DNA of 19,927 nt from a bacterium (GCA_021802745.1 JAJZRK010000033.1:1-19927); one strand, 5' to 3'; positions 1-8,314 are shown, counted from the stretch's first letter. Numbers and translations: made by a program. The notes: generated by a model from the letters alone, not told the origin.

Positions 1-87
1 GTTTCACTGCAATCGGTTTCGCAACGCGCCGATGCTCCGCGTCGCCGCTTGCTTGTCCAATGGCGCGCGCCGCGTGATCTTCCGGGC

Positions 88-486
88 ATGAAGATTTTCG
101 TGGTCGACGACGACCCGTTCGCTCTGCGGTTGCTGCAGCGGCAGCTCGAGACGCTGGGGCACGCCGATGTCGCCACCTTTGAGGCGGCCAAGCAGCCGCT
201 CGCCCTGCTCGGCGACGATGTCCGCGCCGCGGACGTGATCCTGCTCGACCTCGCGATGCCTGACATGGACGGCATGGAGGTCATTCAGCAGCTGGCGAAG
301 CTGCAGTTCCCGGGCACCCTGATCTTCATCAGCGGCCTGGACGAGCGCATCCTGCAAATGGCACCCATGCTGGCCACCGGTCTCCACCTGCGGGTGGCGG
401 GAGCGTTGAAGAAGCCGAGTACGCCGGAGAAGCTGCGAACGCTGCTCGACGCCGTCGCCCCTTCGCCGGGCCATCCCTCCGATTAG
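88..486 (+). CDS. Single-domain response regulator (CheY-like receiver)
   Basis: The product is a stand-alone receiver domain of 132 residues with no output domain, so it should act as a phosphorelay or protein-interaction switch in the cytoplasm. The receiver signature is complete: the acidic triad D7-D8-D9 after the first beta strand (IFVVDDD), the phospho-acceptor D54 in ILLDLAMPDMDG, the hydroxyl residue S82 in FISG, and the invariant lysine K109 in KKP. The ATG at 88 is chosen because it puts the first beta strand at the N terminus. An in-frame start at 49 would add 13 residues of no family character. No clear ribosome binding site is seen. No sensor kinase is visible, so its partner is unknown. 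The next gene starts 50 bases downstream on the same strand. The receiver assignment is firm; the pathway is not known. Confidence 0.9.
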   Translation: MKIFVVDDDPFALRLLQRQLETLGHADVATFEAAKQPLALLGDDVRAADVILLDLAMPDMDGMEVIQQLAKLQFPGTLIFISGLDERILQMAPMLATGLHLRVAGALKKPSTPEKLRTLLDAVAPSPGHPSD

Positions 487-536
487 TATTTCCGCGATGC
501 CGGGTGGGCAGAACTCCTGTCGGGCAACGAGGCGTC

Positions 537-1349
537 ATGCGGAATCGTGGCATTCTTTGGGTCGTGGCCGTGGTCATCACGCTGATTTCCGCCATCTATC
601 AGCGAACGACAGGGCCCACCTATCCCGCCCGCGGCGCGGTCGTGCTCGGCGGACAGGAACTCAAGCTCCGCCTGACTCGCACGCACGGCGGCCCCGGCGA
701 TCAGCCCGTGGTCATCGCGGCGGCAGACACGGCCATAGCCGGCGAGATCGCCTGGCGTCGCTTTCCGACGCAGGACGCCTGGCAGCGCAGCCCGCTCGTG
801 CGCGACGCGGGCGAACTGCGCGCGGCGCTTCCGCATCAACCCGTCGCGGGGAAGCTGGAGTATCAGGTGCGCCTGACGCGCGGCGCCGAGTCGGTCGTCT
901 TTCCGGAGCGCCCCGCCGTCACCCGATTTCGCGAGGCGGTCCCGGCGTACGTGCTGATTCCCCACGTCTCGGCGATGTTCTTCTTCATGCTGTTCGCCAC
1001 CGCCGCGGCGCTCGGCGCACTCGCCCGTGCCCCGCAGGCCCGGCGCGACGCGTACATCGGCATGGCGCTGCTGGCCGTCGGCGGGCTTGTGCTCGGACCG
1101 CTCATGCAGAAGATCGCCTTTGGCGACTGGTGGACCGGCATCCCGTTTGGCTGGGATCTCACCGACAACAAGACGCTGTTCGCCGCCGTCGCATGGGCGC
1201 TGGTGCTGTGGCGCATGCGCGGTCGCAAGGAAGCGCGCACGGAAATCATCGTCGCCGCGGTGGTCACGTTGGTGGTCTTCGCGATCCCGCACAGCACGTG
1301 GGGATCGCAAGTAGATTGGAGCAATTCGCCGCCGGCCGACGTTCGGTAG
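537..1349 (+). CDS. Conserved-looking membrane protein of unknown function
   Basis: I cannot assign this 270-residue protein to a named family. It has one N-terminal membrane helix (about residues 6-21), an extracytoplasmic, probably beta-rich stretch of about 110 residues, and four more hydrophobic helices at roughly 141-162, 172-190, 212-227 and 237-252. Motifs that look conserved rather than random are TGPTYP just after the first helix, LPHQPVAGKLEYQV at about residues 98-111, and GIPFGWDLTDNKTL at 201-214. The last lies between the third and fourth helices and is rich in polar residues that could sit at a membrane surface. The ATG at 537 is preferred over an in-frame GTG at 504 because it starts with a short basic segment (MRNR) right before the first helix and has GAGG-like bases shortly upstream. 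It may be co-transcribed with the response regulator 50 bases upstream. Confidence 0.75.
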   Translation: MRNRGILWVVAVVITLISAIYQRTTGPTYPARGAVVLGGQELKLRLTRTHGGPGDQPVVIAAADTAIAGEIAWRRFPTQDAWQRSPLVRDAGELRAALPHQPVAGKLEYQVRLTRGAESVVFPERPAVTRFREAVPAYVLIPHVSAMFFFMLFATAAALGALARAPQARRDAYIGMALLAVGGLVLGPLMQKIAFGDWWTGIPFGWDLTDNKTLFAAVAWALVLWRMRGRKEARTEIIVAAVVTLVVFAIPHSTWGSQVDWSNSPPADVR

Positions 1350-1387
1350 CTCGGCGGCCCACGGGCGGTAGCTCGGCGGGCCACGGA
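1344..1387. repeat. 22-bp tandem direct repeat across a stop codon
   Basis: Two adjacent 22-base units (1344-1365 and 1366-1387) share the core CGGTAGCTCGGCGG followed by a CCACGG block and differ at 2 of 22 positions. The first unit contains the last arginine codon and TAG stop of the membrane protein gene. The second repeats the same CGGTAG in the untranslated region. This looks like a small local duplication. Confidence 0.75.
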
Positions 1388-1392
1388 ATGCA

Positions 1393-1420
1393 CGAAGGCC
1401 GCCCCGGAAGGCGGCCTTCG
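1393..1420. terminator. Strong hairpin, probable (bidirectional) terminator
   Basis: A perfect 11-bp inverted repeat (CGAAGGCCGCC at 1393-1403 and its complement at 1410-1420) encloses the 6-base loop CCGGAA. It lies 43 bases after the membrane protein stop codon and between two convergent units, since the tRNA-Leu gene runs towards it from the other side. The T-tract is poor on both sides (CTGTTCC on the plus side), so it could be an imperfect intrinsic terminator or an RNA 3'-end stabiliser. Confidence 0.65.
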
Positions 1421-1427
1421 CTGTTCC

Positions 1428-1488
1428 ATCGCGAATCGCGAATCGTCAATCGGTATCGTCAATCGCGAGTTCGAATTCCCAATCCTCA
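1428..1488. repeat. Short heptanucleotide tandem repeat (ATCGNNA)
   Basis: The stretch reads as consecutive seven-base units of the form ATCGNNA: ATCGCGA, ATCGCGA, ATCGTCA, a six-base ATCGGT, ATCGTCA, ATCGCGA (1428-1468). It then decays through GTTCGA, ATTCCCA and ATCCTCA to 1488. It is A+T-richer than its surroundings and sits between the hairpin and the 3' end of tRNA-Leu. It resembles in style the heptameric short tandem repeats known from cyanobacteria and some other bacteria. No coding role is apparent. Confidence 0.6.
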
Positions 1489-1498
1489 GTCCGCCGTA

Positions 1499-1582
1499 TG
1501 CCCAGAGTGGGGATCGAACCCACATGACCGTGAGGTCGCGGGATTTTGAGTCCCGTGCGTCTGCCAGTTCCGCCATCCGGGC
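1499..1582 (-). tRNA. tRNA-Leu (anticodon CAA)
   Basis: The minus strand folds as a class II tRNA. The acceptor stem GCCCGGA pairs with TCTGGGC (one G-T pair), and the D-arm region is GCGGAACTGGCAGACGC. The anticodon stem CGGGA/TCCCG encloses the loop CTCAAAA, giving anticodon CAA for UUG leucine codons. A long variable arm with the GACC/GGTC pairing follows, then a T-arm GTGGG-TTCGATC-CCCAC. The discriminator base is A, as usual for leucine. The 3' CCA is not encoded, since TAC follows, so it must be added by a nucleotidyltransferase. Confidence 0.96.
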
Positions 1583-2206
1583 GTGCCAGCCGTCTCGCAA
1601 CTGCTGGGCGGATTGGGAAACTAGCCAACGCCGTGGCTCCGAACCAGCCTCGCGGGGCCGCGCCGGTCTCTCGGACATGCTGCGGCGGCAGCGGCCTTCG
1701 ATCGGCCCGCCACGCCACACCCGATCCTGATCCGCGGGCGAGCGATGCGCTCCTCTTGGGCGGCTCTCGATCGGGGCCGTCACACCTGATGCCCTTGCGC
1801 GTTCCACCATGGTCTCCAGCCGGGCGGTGCGGATGAGGACCCGCGATTCCCGGTGCGGGCACGGTGGGGGGCGCCGGATCGTGGTCTCGTTGGTCGCCAT
1901 GTGTCCACGCGCTACAGGCCTGGGCCGCCGGCCTGGACTTGCGGGCCGGAACGCATCGATGCATCACTCCCGCACGCCGCAGCGGCGCAGGATCTCCGTT
2001 ACCTGGCCGCCGCCGATGGCGCACGCCGCGTGCTTTGCGGTTGACGTCACGGAGCGTGCACCGGTGAGGAGTGGTTTCATGCCGCACGGACGATCACCAG
2101 TCACGGTTTCAAGCCTGCCCTCTGGCGGGATCCCCACGGTGCCGCTTCACGCTGATGGCGCCGGGCGCGTTCCAACCCATGTCCCGGTCCCCTGACTCTG
2201 TCTCCG
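1583..2206. other. Gene-poor intergenic region
   Basis: About 620 bases lie between the tRNA-Leu 5' end and the first glycosyltransferase. The open frames here are rich in Arg, Pro and Ser, have no family character, and on the minus strand run through the tRNA, so I treat them as high-G+C artefacts. A TTGACG at 2041-2046, containing the palindrome TGACGTCA, resembles a -35 box, but no convincing -10 box follows. I see no second RNA gene. It presumably carries the promoters for the tRNA (minus) and the glycosyltransferase pair (plus). Confidence 0.5.
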
Positions 2207-3421
2207 ATGACCACGCACGACCTGTTGCTGACCTTCGACTTTCCGCCGCTCGGCGGCGGCATCTCCCGTTGGATGTCGGAGATCGCGCGCCGGTATCCGG
2301 CGGGCACGCTCACGGTATCGACCGGCCGAATGCCGGGCGATGCCGCCAGCGATGGGGCCTATCCCAATCCGATCGATCGCCTCGCGGTGCCATCGCATCG
2401 ACTGAGGACGTTGATGGGACAACTCCATTGGACCCGGCGCATCGTAACGTTGAACCGGCGCGCGCCCTTCCGCTTTGCGTGGTGCGACAACATCCGGCCG
2501 TCTGCCTATCCGGCGAGAGCGCTCGGGCAGCTGGGCGGCGTGCCCTACGGCGTGATCGTGCACGGCAGCGACCTCTTCGACCTTCGCCGCAATTTTCGCC
2601 GGTCGCGCCTCAAGCGCTTCGTGACCAGGCAACTGCTGGGAGGCGCGGCGACTATCGTTGCCAATAGCCGCTGGACCCAGCACCTGCTCACCGACGTACT
2701 CACTGAACTCGGTGTGCCGGAGATGGTGCCCCGGACCCGTGTGGTGTCGCTGGGTACGGATCCAGTGCGCTTCCGCCCGGACGTCGATGCAACCGCCTTC
2801 CGCCACCGGCATCACCTGCCTGACGGTCGCTGGATCGTGACCGTCGCACGGCTCGAGGCGTTCAAGGGGGCGGATACCGTGATTCGTGCGCTTCGCTTGC
2901 TCAGCGGGCCGTATCCCGATCTGCGCTATGCGGTGGTCGGTGACGGCTCGTTTCGCGCTGGCGCAGAGGCGCTGGCGATCGCGGAAGGTGTCCGCGATCG
3001 TGTGTACTTCTTGTCACAGGTCTCCGATGAAGCGCTTCCCTCCGCGTACGCGATGGCGACCATCTATGCGGGCCTGACCCGTGAGACACCACGCGACGTC
3101 GAAGGGTTCGGGATCTCGCTGCTCGAGGCCCAGGCAGCGGCGAAGCCCGTCGTTGCCGGACGCGCGGGCGGCATCGTCGATGCCGTCGCGGATGGGGTGA
3201 CTGGCATCCTCGTGGATCCGACGGACTGCGCGGCAGCTGTCGCGGCGTTCAGGCAACTTCTCGACGAGCCCGCCCGTGGCGAGGCCATGGGGCGCGCCGG
3301 TCGGCGCGCGGTCGAGACCTATTTCAACTGGGACCGCGTGATCACCGAGTTGCGTGAGGTGGCGTCGCAGTACGGTCGGCCCGACGCCGTCCGAGCAGCG
3401 CTGGAACGCCCACGCTCATGA
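2207..3421 (+). CDS. GT4-type (GT-B fold) glycosyltransferase
   Basis: This 404-residue protein is a retaining glycosyltransferase of the GT4/group 1 type, expected to move a sugar from a nucleotide donor to a lipid-linked or saccharide acceptor at the cytoplasmic membrane face. The N-terminal half has the glycine-rich start FDFPPLGGGISR (residues 10-21) and VIVHGSDL (117-123). The C-terminal donor domain has VARLEAFKG with the phosphate-contacting R215 and K220, VVGDGS (243-248), and the EX7E motif E299-E307 (EGFGISLLE), followed by the AGGIVDAV segment. Length fits the family. The start at 2207 gives the expected short N-terminal strand before the glycine loop. Its last four bases overlap the start of the next glycosyltransferase (ATGA at 3418), so the two are translationally coupled. 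They may belong to a surface-polysaccharide or glycolipid pathway. Substrates cannot be told from sequence. Confidence 0.92.
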   Translation: MTTHDLLLTFDFPPLGGGISRWMSEIARRYPAGTLTVSTGRMPGDAASDGAYPNPIDRLAVPSHRLRTLMGQLHWTRRIVTLNRRAPFRFAWCDNIRPSAYPARALGQLGGVPYGVIVHGSDLFDLRRNFRRSRLKRFVTRQLLGGAATIVANSRWTQHLLTDVLTELGVPEMVPRTRVVSLGTDPVRFRPDVDATAFRHRHHLPDGRWIVTVARLEAFKGADTVIRALRLLSGPYPDLRYAVVGDGSFRAGAEALAIAEGVRDRVYFLSQVSDEALPSAYAMATIYAGLTRETPRDVEGFGISLLEAQAAAKPVVAGRAGGIVDAVADGVTGILVDPTDCAAAVAAFRQLLDEPARGEAMGRAGRRAVETYFNWDRVITELREVASQYGRPDAVRAALERPRS

Positions 3422-4596
3422 ACCGCGCGCCCGCCGATCGGTTGACGATCTTCCATCTCGACGATGAACGTGGTTTCAGGGGCGGCGAGCGCCAATTGCT
3501 GTACCTGGCCTCGGCGTTGAAAGCCGGCGGCCATGGGAACGTCGTGTGCTGCCGCCGAGGGAGCGCGCTCGAAAGCGAGGCGCGACGGCAGGGGTTTGAC
3601 GTGCTCGCCCTTCCCTTCGCCTTCGAGTTCGACCCCGTCAGCGCGCGCCGCCTTGCACGCGCCACTCGCGAGCGCCATCGGCCAGTCGTACACGCGCACA
3701 CCGGGCATACCGTGGGGATCGCCGTGCTCTGCAGGCTTCTGGGCGGCCCGCCTGCCATCGCGCACCGACGCGGCGCGGCTCCGCTTCACGGCGTGTTCAG
3801 CCGCTGGTTCAAGTATGGTCGGATGGCGCGTGTCGTGGCCGTCTCCCACGCGATCGCGGAGCTTCTCAAGCATGGCGGGCTGTCCGCGCAACAGATTGCG
3901 GTGGTCGCGGATTGCGTGCCGATATCGCCGGCGGAGTGGGCCGCCGCGGGTTATGCGCAGCCACGCTTCGGCCCCCCAAGCCCTGCACGGCGGGCGGTGG
4001 CCCGTCGAGTGATCGCCGACGCCTACGGTCTCAGCCCTGACTCGGCGTGGGTGGGCAACCTTGCCGCCCTTGTTCCCCTGAAGGATCACGCAACTCTGAT
4101 TGCGGCGGCCGAGGCGGTCGTGAACAGACGTCCCGATGCCGTGTTCCTGATTGCCGGCGACGGGCCCGAACGGACCGCGCTGGAGGCCGACATCGAACGG
4201 CGAGGCCTGCGTGGACGCGTGGTTCTGCTCGGCCATTATGACGCTGCCGAGCTATTCGCGGCCATCGATGTGTTTGTGCTGTCCTCCCGCCGCGAGGGCA
4301 TGGGAAGTGTGCTACTCGAAGCCGCGCTGTGCGGTGTTCCGGTGGCCGCGACGGCCGTCGGCGGCATTCCGGAAGTGGTGCGTGACGGTCAGACTGGGCT
4401 GCTCGTGGCATCGCGTGATCACGCGGGACTGTCCGTTGCGATCATGCAGCTCTTGGACCAGCCGGAGTTGGCGAAGCGGCTGGCCGTCGCCGCCCGAGCG
4501 GCATTGCCTCAGTTCGGCTTGGCGAGGACCGCCTGTCAGATGGAAGCGATCTACTACGCCGTCGCCGCGCCGGCCGTGGCGGCGCAGCGAGGGTGA
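3418..4596 (+). CDS. GT4-type glycosyltransferase, second of a coupled pair
   Basis: This 392-residue protein is a GT-B fold glycosyltransferase. The N-terminal domain has the GGERQ motif (22-26), which corresponds to the glycine loop of GT4 enzymes, and VVHAHTGHT (90-98). The donor-binding half shows VGNLAALVPLKDH (212-224) with K222, LIAGDGPE (244-251), and the EX7E motif E293-E301 (EGMGSVLLE), then AVGGIPEVVRDGQTGLLV. The arginine that often precedes the lysine is an alanine here (A217), a common variant of the AALVP-K-DH subgroup and not a sign of inactivity. It starts inside the stop of the preceding glycosyltransferase (ATGA), indicating coupled expression and a shared pathway, probably successive sugar additions. 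No membrane segment is evident. The acceptor and donor are unknown. Confidence 0.92.
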   Translation: MNRAPADRLTIFHLDDERGFRGGERQLLYLASALKAGGHGNVVCCRRGSALESEARRQGFDVLALPFAFEFDPVSARRLARATRERHRPVVHAHTGHTVGIAVLCRLLGGPPAIAHRRGAAPLHGVFSRWFKYGRMARVVAVSHAIAELLKHGGLSAQQIAVVADCVPISPAEWAAAGYAQPRFGPPSPARRAVARRVIADAYGLSPDSAWVGNLAALVPLKDHATLIAAAEAVVNRRPDAVFLIAGDGPERTALEADIERRGLRGRVVLLGHYDAAELFAAIDVFVLSSRREGMGSVLLEAALCGVPVAATAVGGIPEVVRDGQTGLLVASRDHAGLSVAIMQLLDQPELAKRLAVAARAALPQFGLARTACQMEAIYYAVAAPAVAAQRG

Positions 4597-4972
4597 CCGA
4601 ATCGTCGCACCTGCGTTCCACACCCAACGCGACAATGAGTGGCGGGGCCGGACGGTCGCCCTGCCGAGCATGGCCGACAGACCCGCTTGTGGCGAGCGGA
4701 CGCGCGAAGGTGCGTCGCGGGTAGCCCGGCCGCGAGCGCGCCGCTGAATCCGTCGCGCCCGCCGTCTGTGCGCGGAATGATGCGTTGTCACAACCGCCAG
4801 CACTCGTGCGTTCCTCTGGCTGTCGCCCGGCCGCCGTTGCGCTTCGCATTCCAGAATCTCCGCTGCGGACGCTATTCGCAACATCCACGTCTTCCGCCCT
4901 CGCTGGCATCGTAGTCCGCTCGTCGCGCCCGGCCCACTCCCACGCCTGCTACTTTCCCGTTCCAGCGCACCT
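4597..4972. other. Intergenic region upstream of TonB receptor
   Basis: These 376 bases contain no convincing gene; the open frames are Arg/Ser/Pro-rich and overlap each other. It should hold the end of the glycosyltransferase transcript and the promoter of the receptor gene. CTACTTT, about 20 bases before the receptor ATG, is a weak -10-like candidate, without a clear -35. Confidence 0.4.
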
Positions 4973-7279
4973 ATGAACCGACGTCTACGCACGCTGTTCG
5001 GCGGTCTGCTGCTGTGCACCGTCGAGCTCACCGCCCAGCGCGTCAGCATCGCCGGGTATGTCCGTGACCAGCAAACCGGCGAGGCCCTCATCGGGGCAAC
5101 CGTGGCTGCGCCAAGCCTCAAGACCGGCGTGATCACCAATAGCTACGGCTACTTCTCGCTCAGCCTTCCCGTTGCGACGGGCGATTCGGTCACCTTGGCA
5201 TTCACGTCCCTGGGCTACCGGCCGCTCGCCCTGCGCGTGCTGGCCAGCGCCAACGCCGAGAAGATGCAAGTCACTCTCGTTGCGATCGGGCGCCAGTTGG
5301 AAGGTGTGCTGATCCAGGCGCGTCCGGAGGACGACAACCTGCAACGCCCCACCATGTCGTTCATCAGCCTGCCTATTTCGCAGCTCAAGTCCATTCCAGT
5401 CATCGCCGGTGAACGTGACGTGCTGAAAGCCGTGCAGTTTCTGCCGGGCGTCAGCGCGGGCAGTGAGGGCACCACCGGTTTCTATGTCCGCGGAGGCAAC
5501 ACGGACCAGAACCTCGTCTTGCTGGACGACGCCGTCGTCTACAATCCCAATCACCTCTTCGGCCTGGTGAGCACGTTCAATGTGAATGCGCTGAATAGCG
5601 TGAGTCTCATCAAGGGCGGGTTTCCCGCGCAATACGGAGGGCGACTGAGTTCCGTGCTCGACGTCACCATGCGGGACGGCAACCGCCAGCACTTCTCCGG
5701 CGAGGGTGGCATCGGACTGATTTCCACCAACCTGACGCTGGAAGGGCCCCTTCAGCAGGGCAAGTCGTCGTTCATCGTTTCCGGGCGGCGCAGTTATCTC
5801 GACCTGCTCATGCTCCCGTTGAACAAGGGCCTCAACAACACCAGTTATGCCCTCTACGACGTGAATGCGAAGCTGAACTTCGAGCTGGGCCAGCGCGATC
5901 ACGTGTTCGCCAGCATCTTCACCGGAAGCGACCGCGCCCAGTATACGGGCGCGAATGCATTGAACTACGGCATCGGATTCGGCAACGGCACGGGCACCCT
6001 GCGATGGAATCACCTGTTCGGCGACAAGATCTTCGCGAACAACTCCTTGATCTACAGCAAGTACTATCTCGGCCTCAACACGACGCAGGGCAATTACTAC
6101 GCGCTGTTGTATTCCGAAGTCCGGGACTACACGGCGAAGACGTCGTTCGAGTGGTATCCCACCGCGAATCAGGCCGTTCGGTTCGGCGTGCAGTACTCCC
6201 GCCACGGCCTGGCCCCCGCGTCGGTGTCCGCCAAGATTCCGAAGAAGGGTGCGCGACTGCAAATCAAGCCGGACAGCATCGCGCGCACGTACGCCGGTGA
6301 GGCGGCTTTCTTTCTCAACGACGAAATGCGCCTCGGCCCGCGCCTGGGGGCAAGCGTTGGTGTGCGCGTGCCGGTGTTTGCCGCTCGCGGCAAGACGTAC
6401 AGCGCCGTTGAGCCACGCCTGACGCTGAAGTTCGGCCTCAACGAGCGCACGTCAGTCAAGGCCGCCTACACGGAGATGAACCAGTTCTTGCACCTCGTGC
6501 CCAGCAGCACGGCCTCATTGCCGACAGACATCTGGATCAACAGCAGTCCGCGGGTGAGACCGCAAACCAGCCGGCAGGTCGCGCTCGGCGTCTTCCATAA
6601 CTTTGCCAACAATCGGTACGAGACGAGCCTCGAGGCGTACTACAAAACGATGCAGCATCAGGTGCTGTTCAAGGAGGGCACGCAGCTCCTGCTCACGACT
6701 GACCTCGAACGGCAACTCACCTTTGGCAAGGGCGATGCCCACGGCGTCGAGCTGTTCGTCCGCAAGAACACGGGCCGGCTCACCGGCTGGTTGTCCTATA
6801 CCTGGTCAAAGACGACGCAGACGTTTCCGGACCTGAACGTCGGACGTTCGTTCCCGTCCACGTACGATCGGCGGCACAATCTTTCGGTCGTGGGCATCTA
6901 CGAACTGAGCAAGCAGTGGAGCCTGTCGTCCGACTTCGTCTTCAATACCGGATCGGCGTTCACCCTCGCGACCGGGCGCATACCCGTCTTCAACGACGGC
7001 TCGCTGTATGACGGCAACTACTATGATTTCAGCGCCCGCAACAACTACCGACTGGGCAACTATCACCGCCTCGATGTCAGCGCCACTCGGCATCAGACAA
7101 AGAGCTGGTGGGGGCACAAGGTCGAGACCGAATGGGTCTTCGGGGCCTACAACCTGTACAGCCGCCGCAACCCCTACTTCGTGTATCTGACCACCGACCC
7201 CCTCACGCGCCAGCCCAAAGCCACCCAGGTGTCACTGCTGCCAATCGTCCCCAGCGTGAGCTGGAACTTCAAATTCTGA
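4973..7279 (+). CDS. TonB-dependent outer-membrane receptor with CarboxypepD_reg-like domain
   Basis: The 768-residue protein is a TonB-dependent outer-membrane transporter of the Bacteroidota style. It opens with a signal peptide (about residues 1-21). A carboxypeptidase-regulatory-like beta-sandwich follows (about 25-105; GYVRDQQTGEALIGATV, YGYFSLSLP, SLGYRPL). The plug domain (about 130-235) includes LKAVQFLPGV, FYVRGGNTDQNLVLLDDAVV, NPNHLFGLVSTFN and GGFPAQYGGRLSSVLD. A 22-strand barrel is expected for the remainder, which ends in the aromatic-terminated strand VSWNFKF recognised by the barrel-assembly machinery. It should take up a large ligand (siderophore, peptide or glycan) using TonB-ExbBD energy. 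The substrate is not evident. The following gene, 13 bases downstream, is a DUF4249-like lipoprotein, the usual partner of this receptor class, so the two are probably one operon. Confidence 0.93.
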   Translation: MNRRLRTLFGGLLLCTVELTAQRVSIAGYVRDQQTGEALIGATVAAPSLKTGVITNSYGYFSLSLPVATGDSVTLAFTSLGYRPLALRVLASANAEKMQVTLVAIGRQLEGVLIQARPEDDNLQRPTMSFISLPISQLKSIPVIAGERDVLKAVQFLPGVSAGSEGTTGFYVRGGNTDQNLVLLDDAVVYNPNHLFGLVSTFNVNALNSVSLIKGGFPAQYGGRLSSVLDVTMRDGNRQHFSGEGGIGLISTNLTLEGPLQQGKSSFIVSGRRSYLDLLMLPLNKGLNNTSYALYDVNAKLNFELGQRDHVFASIFTGSDRAQYTGANALNYGIGFGNGTGTLRWNHLFGDKIFANNSLIYSKYYLGLNTTQGNYYALLYSEVRDYTAKTSFEWYPTANQAVRFGVQYSRHGLAPASVSAKIPKKGARLQIKPDSIARTYAGEAAFFLNDEMRLGPRLGASVGVRVPVFAARGKTYSAVEPRLTLKFGLNERTSVKAAYTEMNQFLHLVPSSTASLPTDIWINSSPRVRPQTSRQVALGVFHNFANNRYETSLEAYYKTMQHQVLFKEGTQLLLTTDLERQLTFGKGDAHGVELFVRKNTGRLTGWLSYTWSKTTQTFPDLNVGRSFPSTYDRRHNLSVVGIYELSKQWSLSSDFVFNTGSAFTLATGRIPVFNDGSLYDGNYYDFSARNNYRLGNYHRLDVSATRHQTKSWWGHKVETEWVFGAYNLYSRRNPYFVYLTTDPLTRQPKATQVSLLPIVPSVSWNFKF

Positions 7280-7292
7280 TGCCGGCGGCCGA

Positions 7293-8213
7293 ATGACCTC
7301 TACCAACGACCCATTCATGCAACGCTCCCGGCAGTTCATCCTCCTCGTACTTGCCTCGCTGGTTGCGTGTACCCGGGATGTCACCATCCCGGTCCAGCCG
7401 TATGAGTCCTCACTCAGCATCCAGAGCCTCATTACCCCAGGCCTGGCGCCGACCGTCTATCTCTATCGCACGGTCTCTTTCTTCGACCCGAAGGTGACAC
7501 CCGCTGACTTGTTCGTGCGCGATGGGCTCGTCACCCTGTCCTCGCCGGACGGATCGGAGGTGCTGCATCCTGATTCCACCTGGAATGCCTTCCGGTGTCA
7601 CTACGACTACCACTACGCCGGCGCACGGCCCGTGCAGGCAGGAAGGACGTACACCTTGTCAGTGGAGTCGAAGGGACAGCGCTTCTCCGCGACAGCCACC
7701 ACGAACCAGCGGATAGTACCGCTGGACTCCGTGACGTACAACAAGGCGTTTTCGGACCTCTACGGCGAGCACGAGGGGGTGATGCTGCATTTCAGGGATC
7801 CGGCAGGCGTCGGGGAGAACTACCGCTTTGCCATGCGCCGCACCTATGCGCCGACCGACACCATCTACGGTACTGGCACGGAGTTCTCCGCGTGCGCGCT
7901 TGGCAGGACGACCTCGCTGGAGGAGATTGGCCGCTCGGTGTACGCGGACCAGAACGCGGACGGCGCGGTGATGACCATCACCGTGGAACCCGCGTTCAAG
8001 CACAACAAAGGTCAGGTCGGGTACGTGCAGTTGCAGGTCATGGATCAGGCCGCCTTCGAGTACTTCGACCAACTCGACCGGCAGAAGTTGTCGCAGTTCA
8101 ATCCCTTTGTGGAACCGGTTTTCATCGTTCGTCGGCAGTTTGGCGGGCGGGCATTCGGCGTGTTCGGGGCCTACTCCCGGAGCGACTCACTGCGGTTTGT
8201 CTACCCGGAGTGA
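7293..8213 (+). CDS. DUF4249-like outer-membrane lipoprotein, TonB-receptor partner
   Basis: This is a 306-residue lipoprotein as read from the ATG at 7293. A second in-frame ATG at 7317 gives MQRSRQ followed by a hydrophobic stretch and the lipobox LVAC, which is a tidier type II signal peptide. I therefore consider 7317 at least as likely; neither start has a good ribosome binding site. The mature part begins with CTRDVTIPVQPYESSLSIQ, then TPGLAPTVYLYRTVSFFD, a VRDGLVTLSSPDGS segment and a TYTLSVESKGQRFSATATT stretch. This order of features matches the DUF4249 family, whose genes commonly follow TonB receptors with a carboxypeptidase-regulatory domain in Bacteroidota. It probably sits on the outer membrane and works with the receptor encoded 13 bases upstream, perhaps in substrate capture. 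The molecular function of the family is unknown. Confidence 0.8.
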   Translation: MTSTNDPFMQRSRQFILLVLASLVACTRDVTIPVQPYESSLSIQSLITPGLAPTVYLYRTVSFFDPKVTPADLFVRDGLVTLSSPDGSEVLHPDSTWNAFRCHYDYHYAGARPVQAGRTYTLSVESKGQRFSATATTNQRIVPLDSVTYNKAFSDLYGEHEGVMLHFRDPAGVGENYRFAMRRTYAPTDTIYGTGTEFSACALGRTTSLEEIGRSVYADQNADGAVMTITVEPAFKHNKGQVGYVQLQVMDQAAFEYFDQLDRQKLSQFNPFVEPVFIVRRQFGGRAFGVFGAYSRSDSLRFVYPE

Positions 8214-8269
8214 CCGCCACCGGCACGCGCGGGCCGCTCACCACCGTGCCGCTCATTCCCGTCTGGCTC

Positions 8270-8285
8270 GTGCTGCAGGGAGCAC
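8270..8285. terminator. Weak hairpin between convergent genes
   Basis: In the 101-base gap between the convergent lipoprotein and deacetylase genes, GTGCT (8270-8274) and AGCAC (8281-8285) can pair around a 6-base loop. The stem is short and no T-run follows, so this is only a tentative terminator. Confidence 0.25.
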
Positions 8286-8314
8286 TGCTTGGGCTCATCC
8301 CGATCGGACCGCGT

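Noticed and set aside
1499..1582. tRNA-Leu as an integration site of a mobile element
   Set aside because: No integrase, no direct repeat of the tRNA 3' end and no phage-like genes are seen in the window.
1809..2195. 128-codon open frame before the first glycosyltransferase
   Set aside because: Composition rich in Arg, Pro, Ser and His, no family motif, no ribosome site, and other overlapping frames are equally open; a high-G+C artefact.
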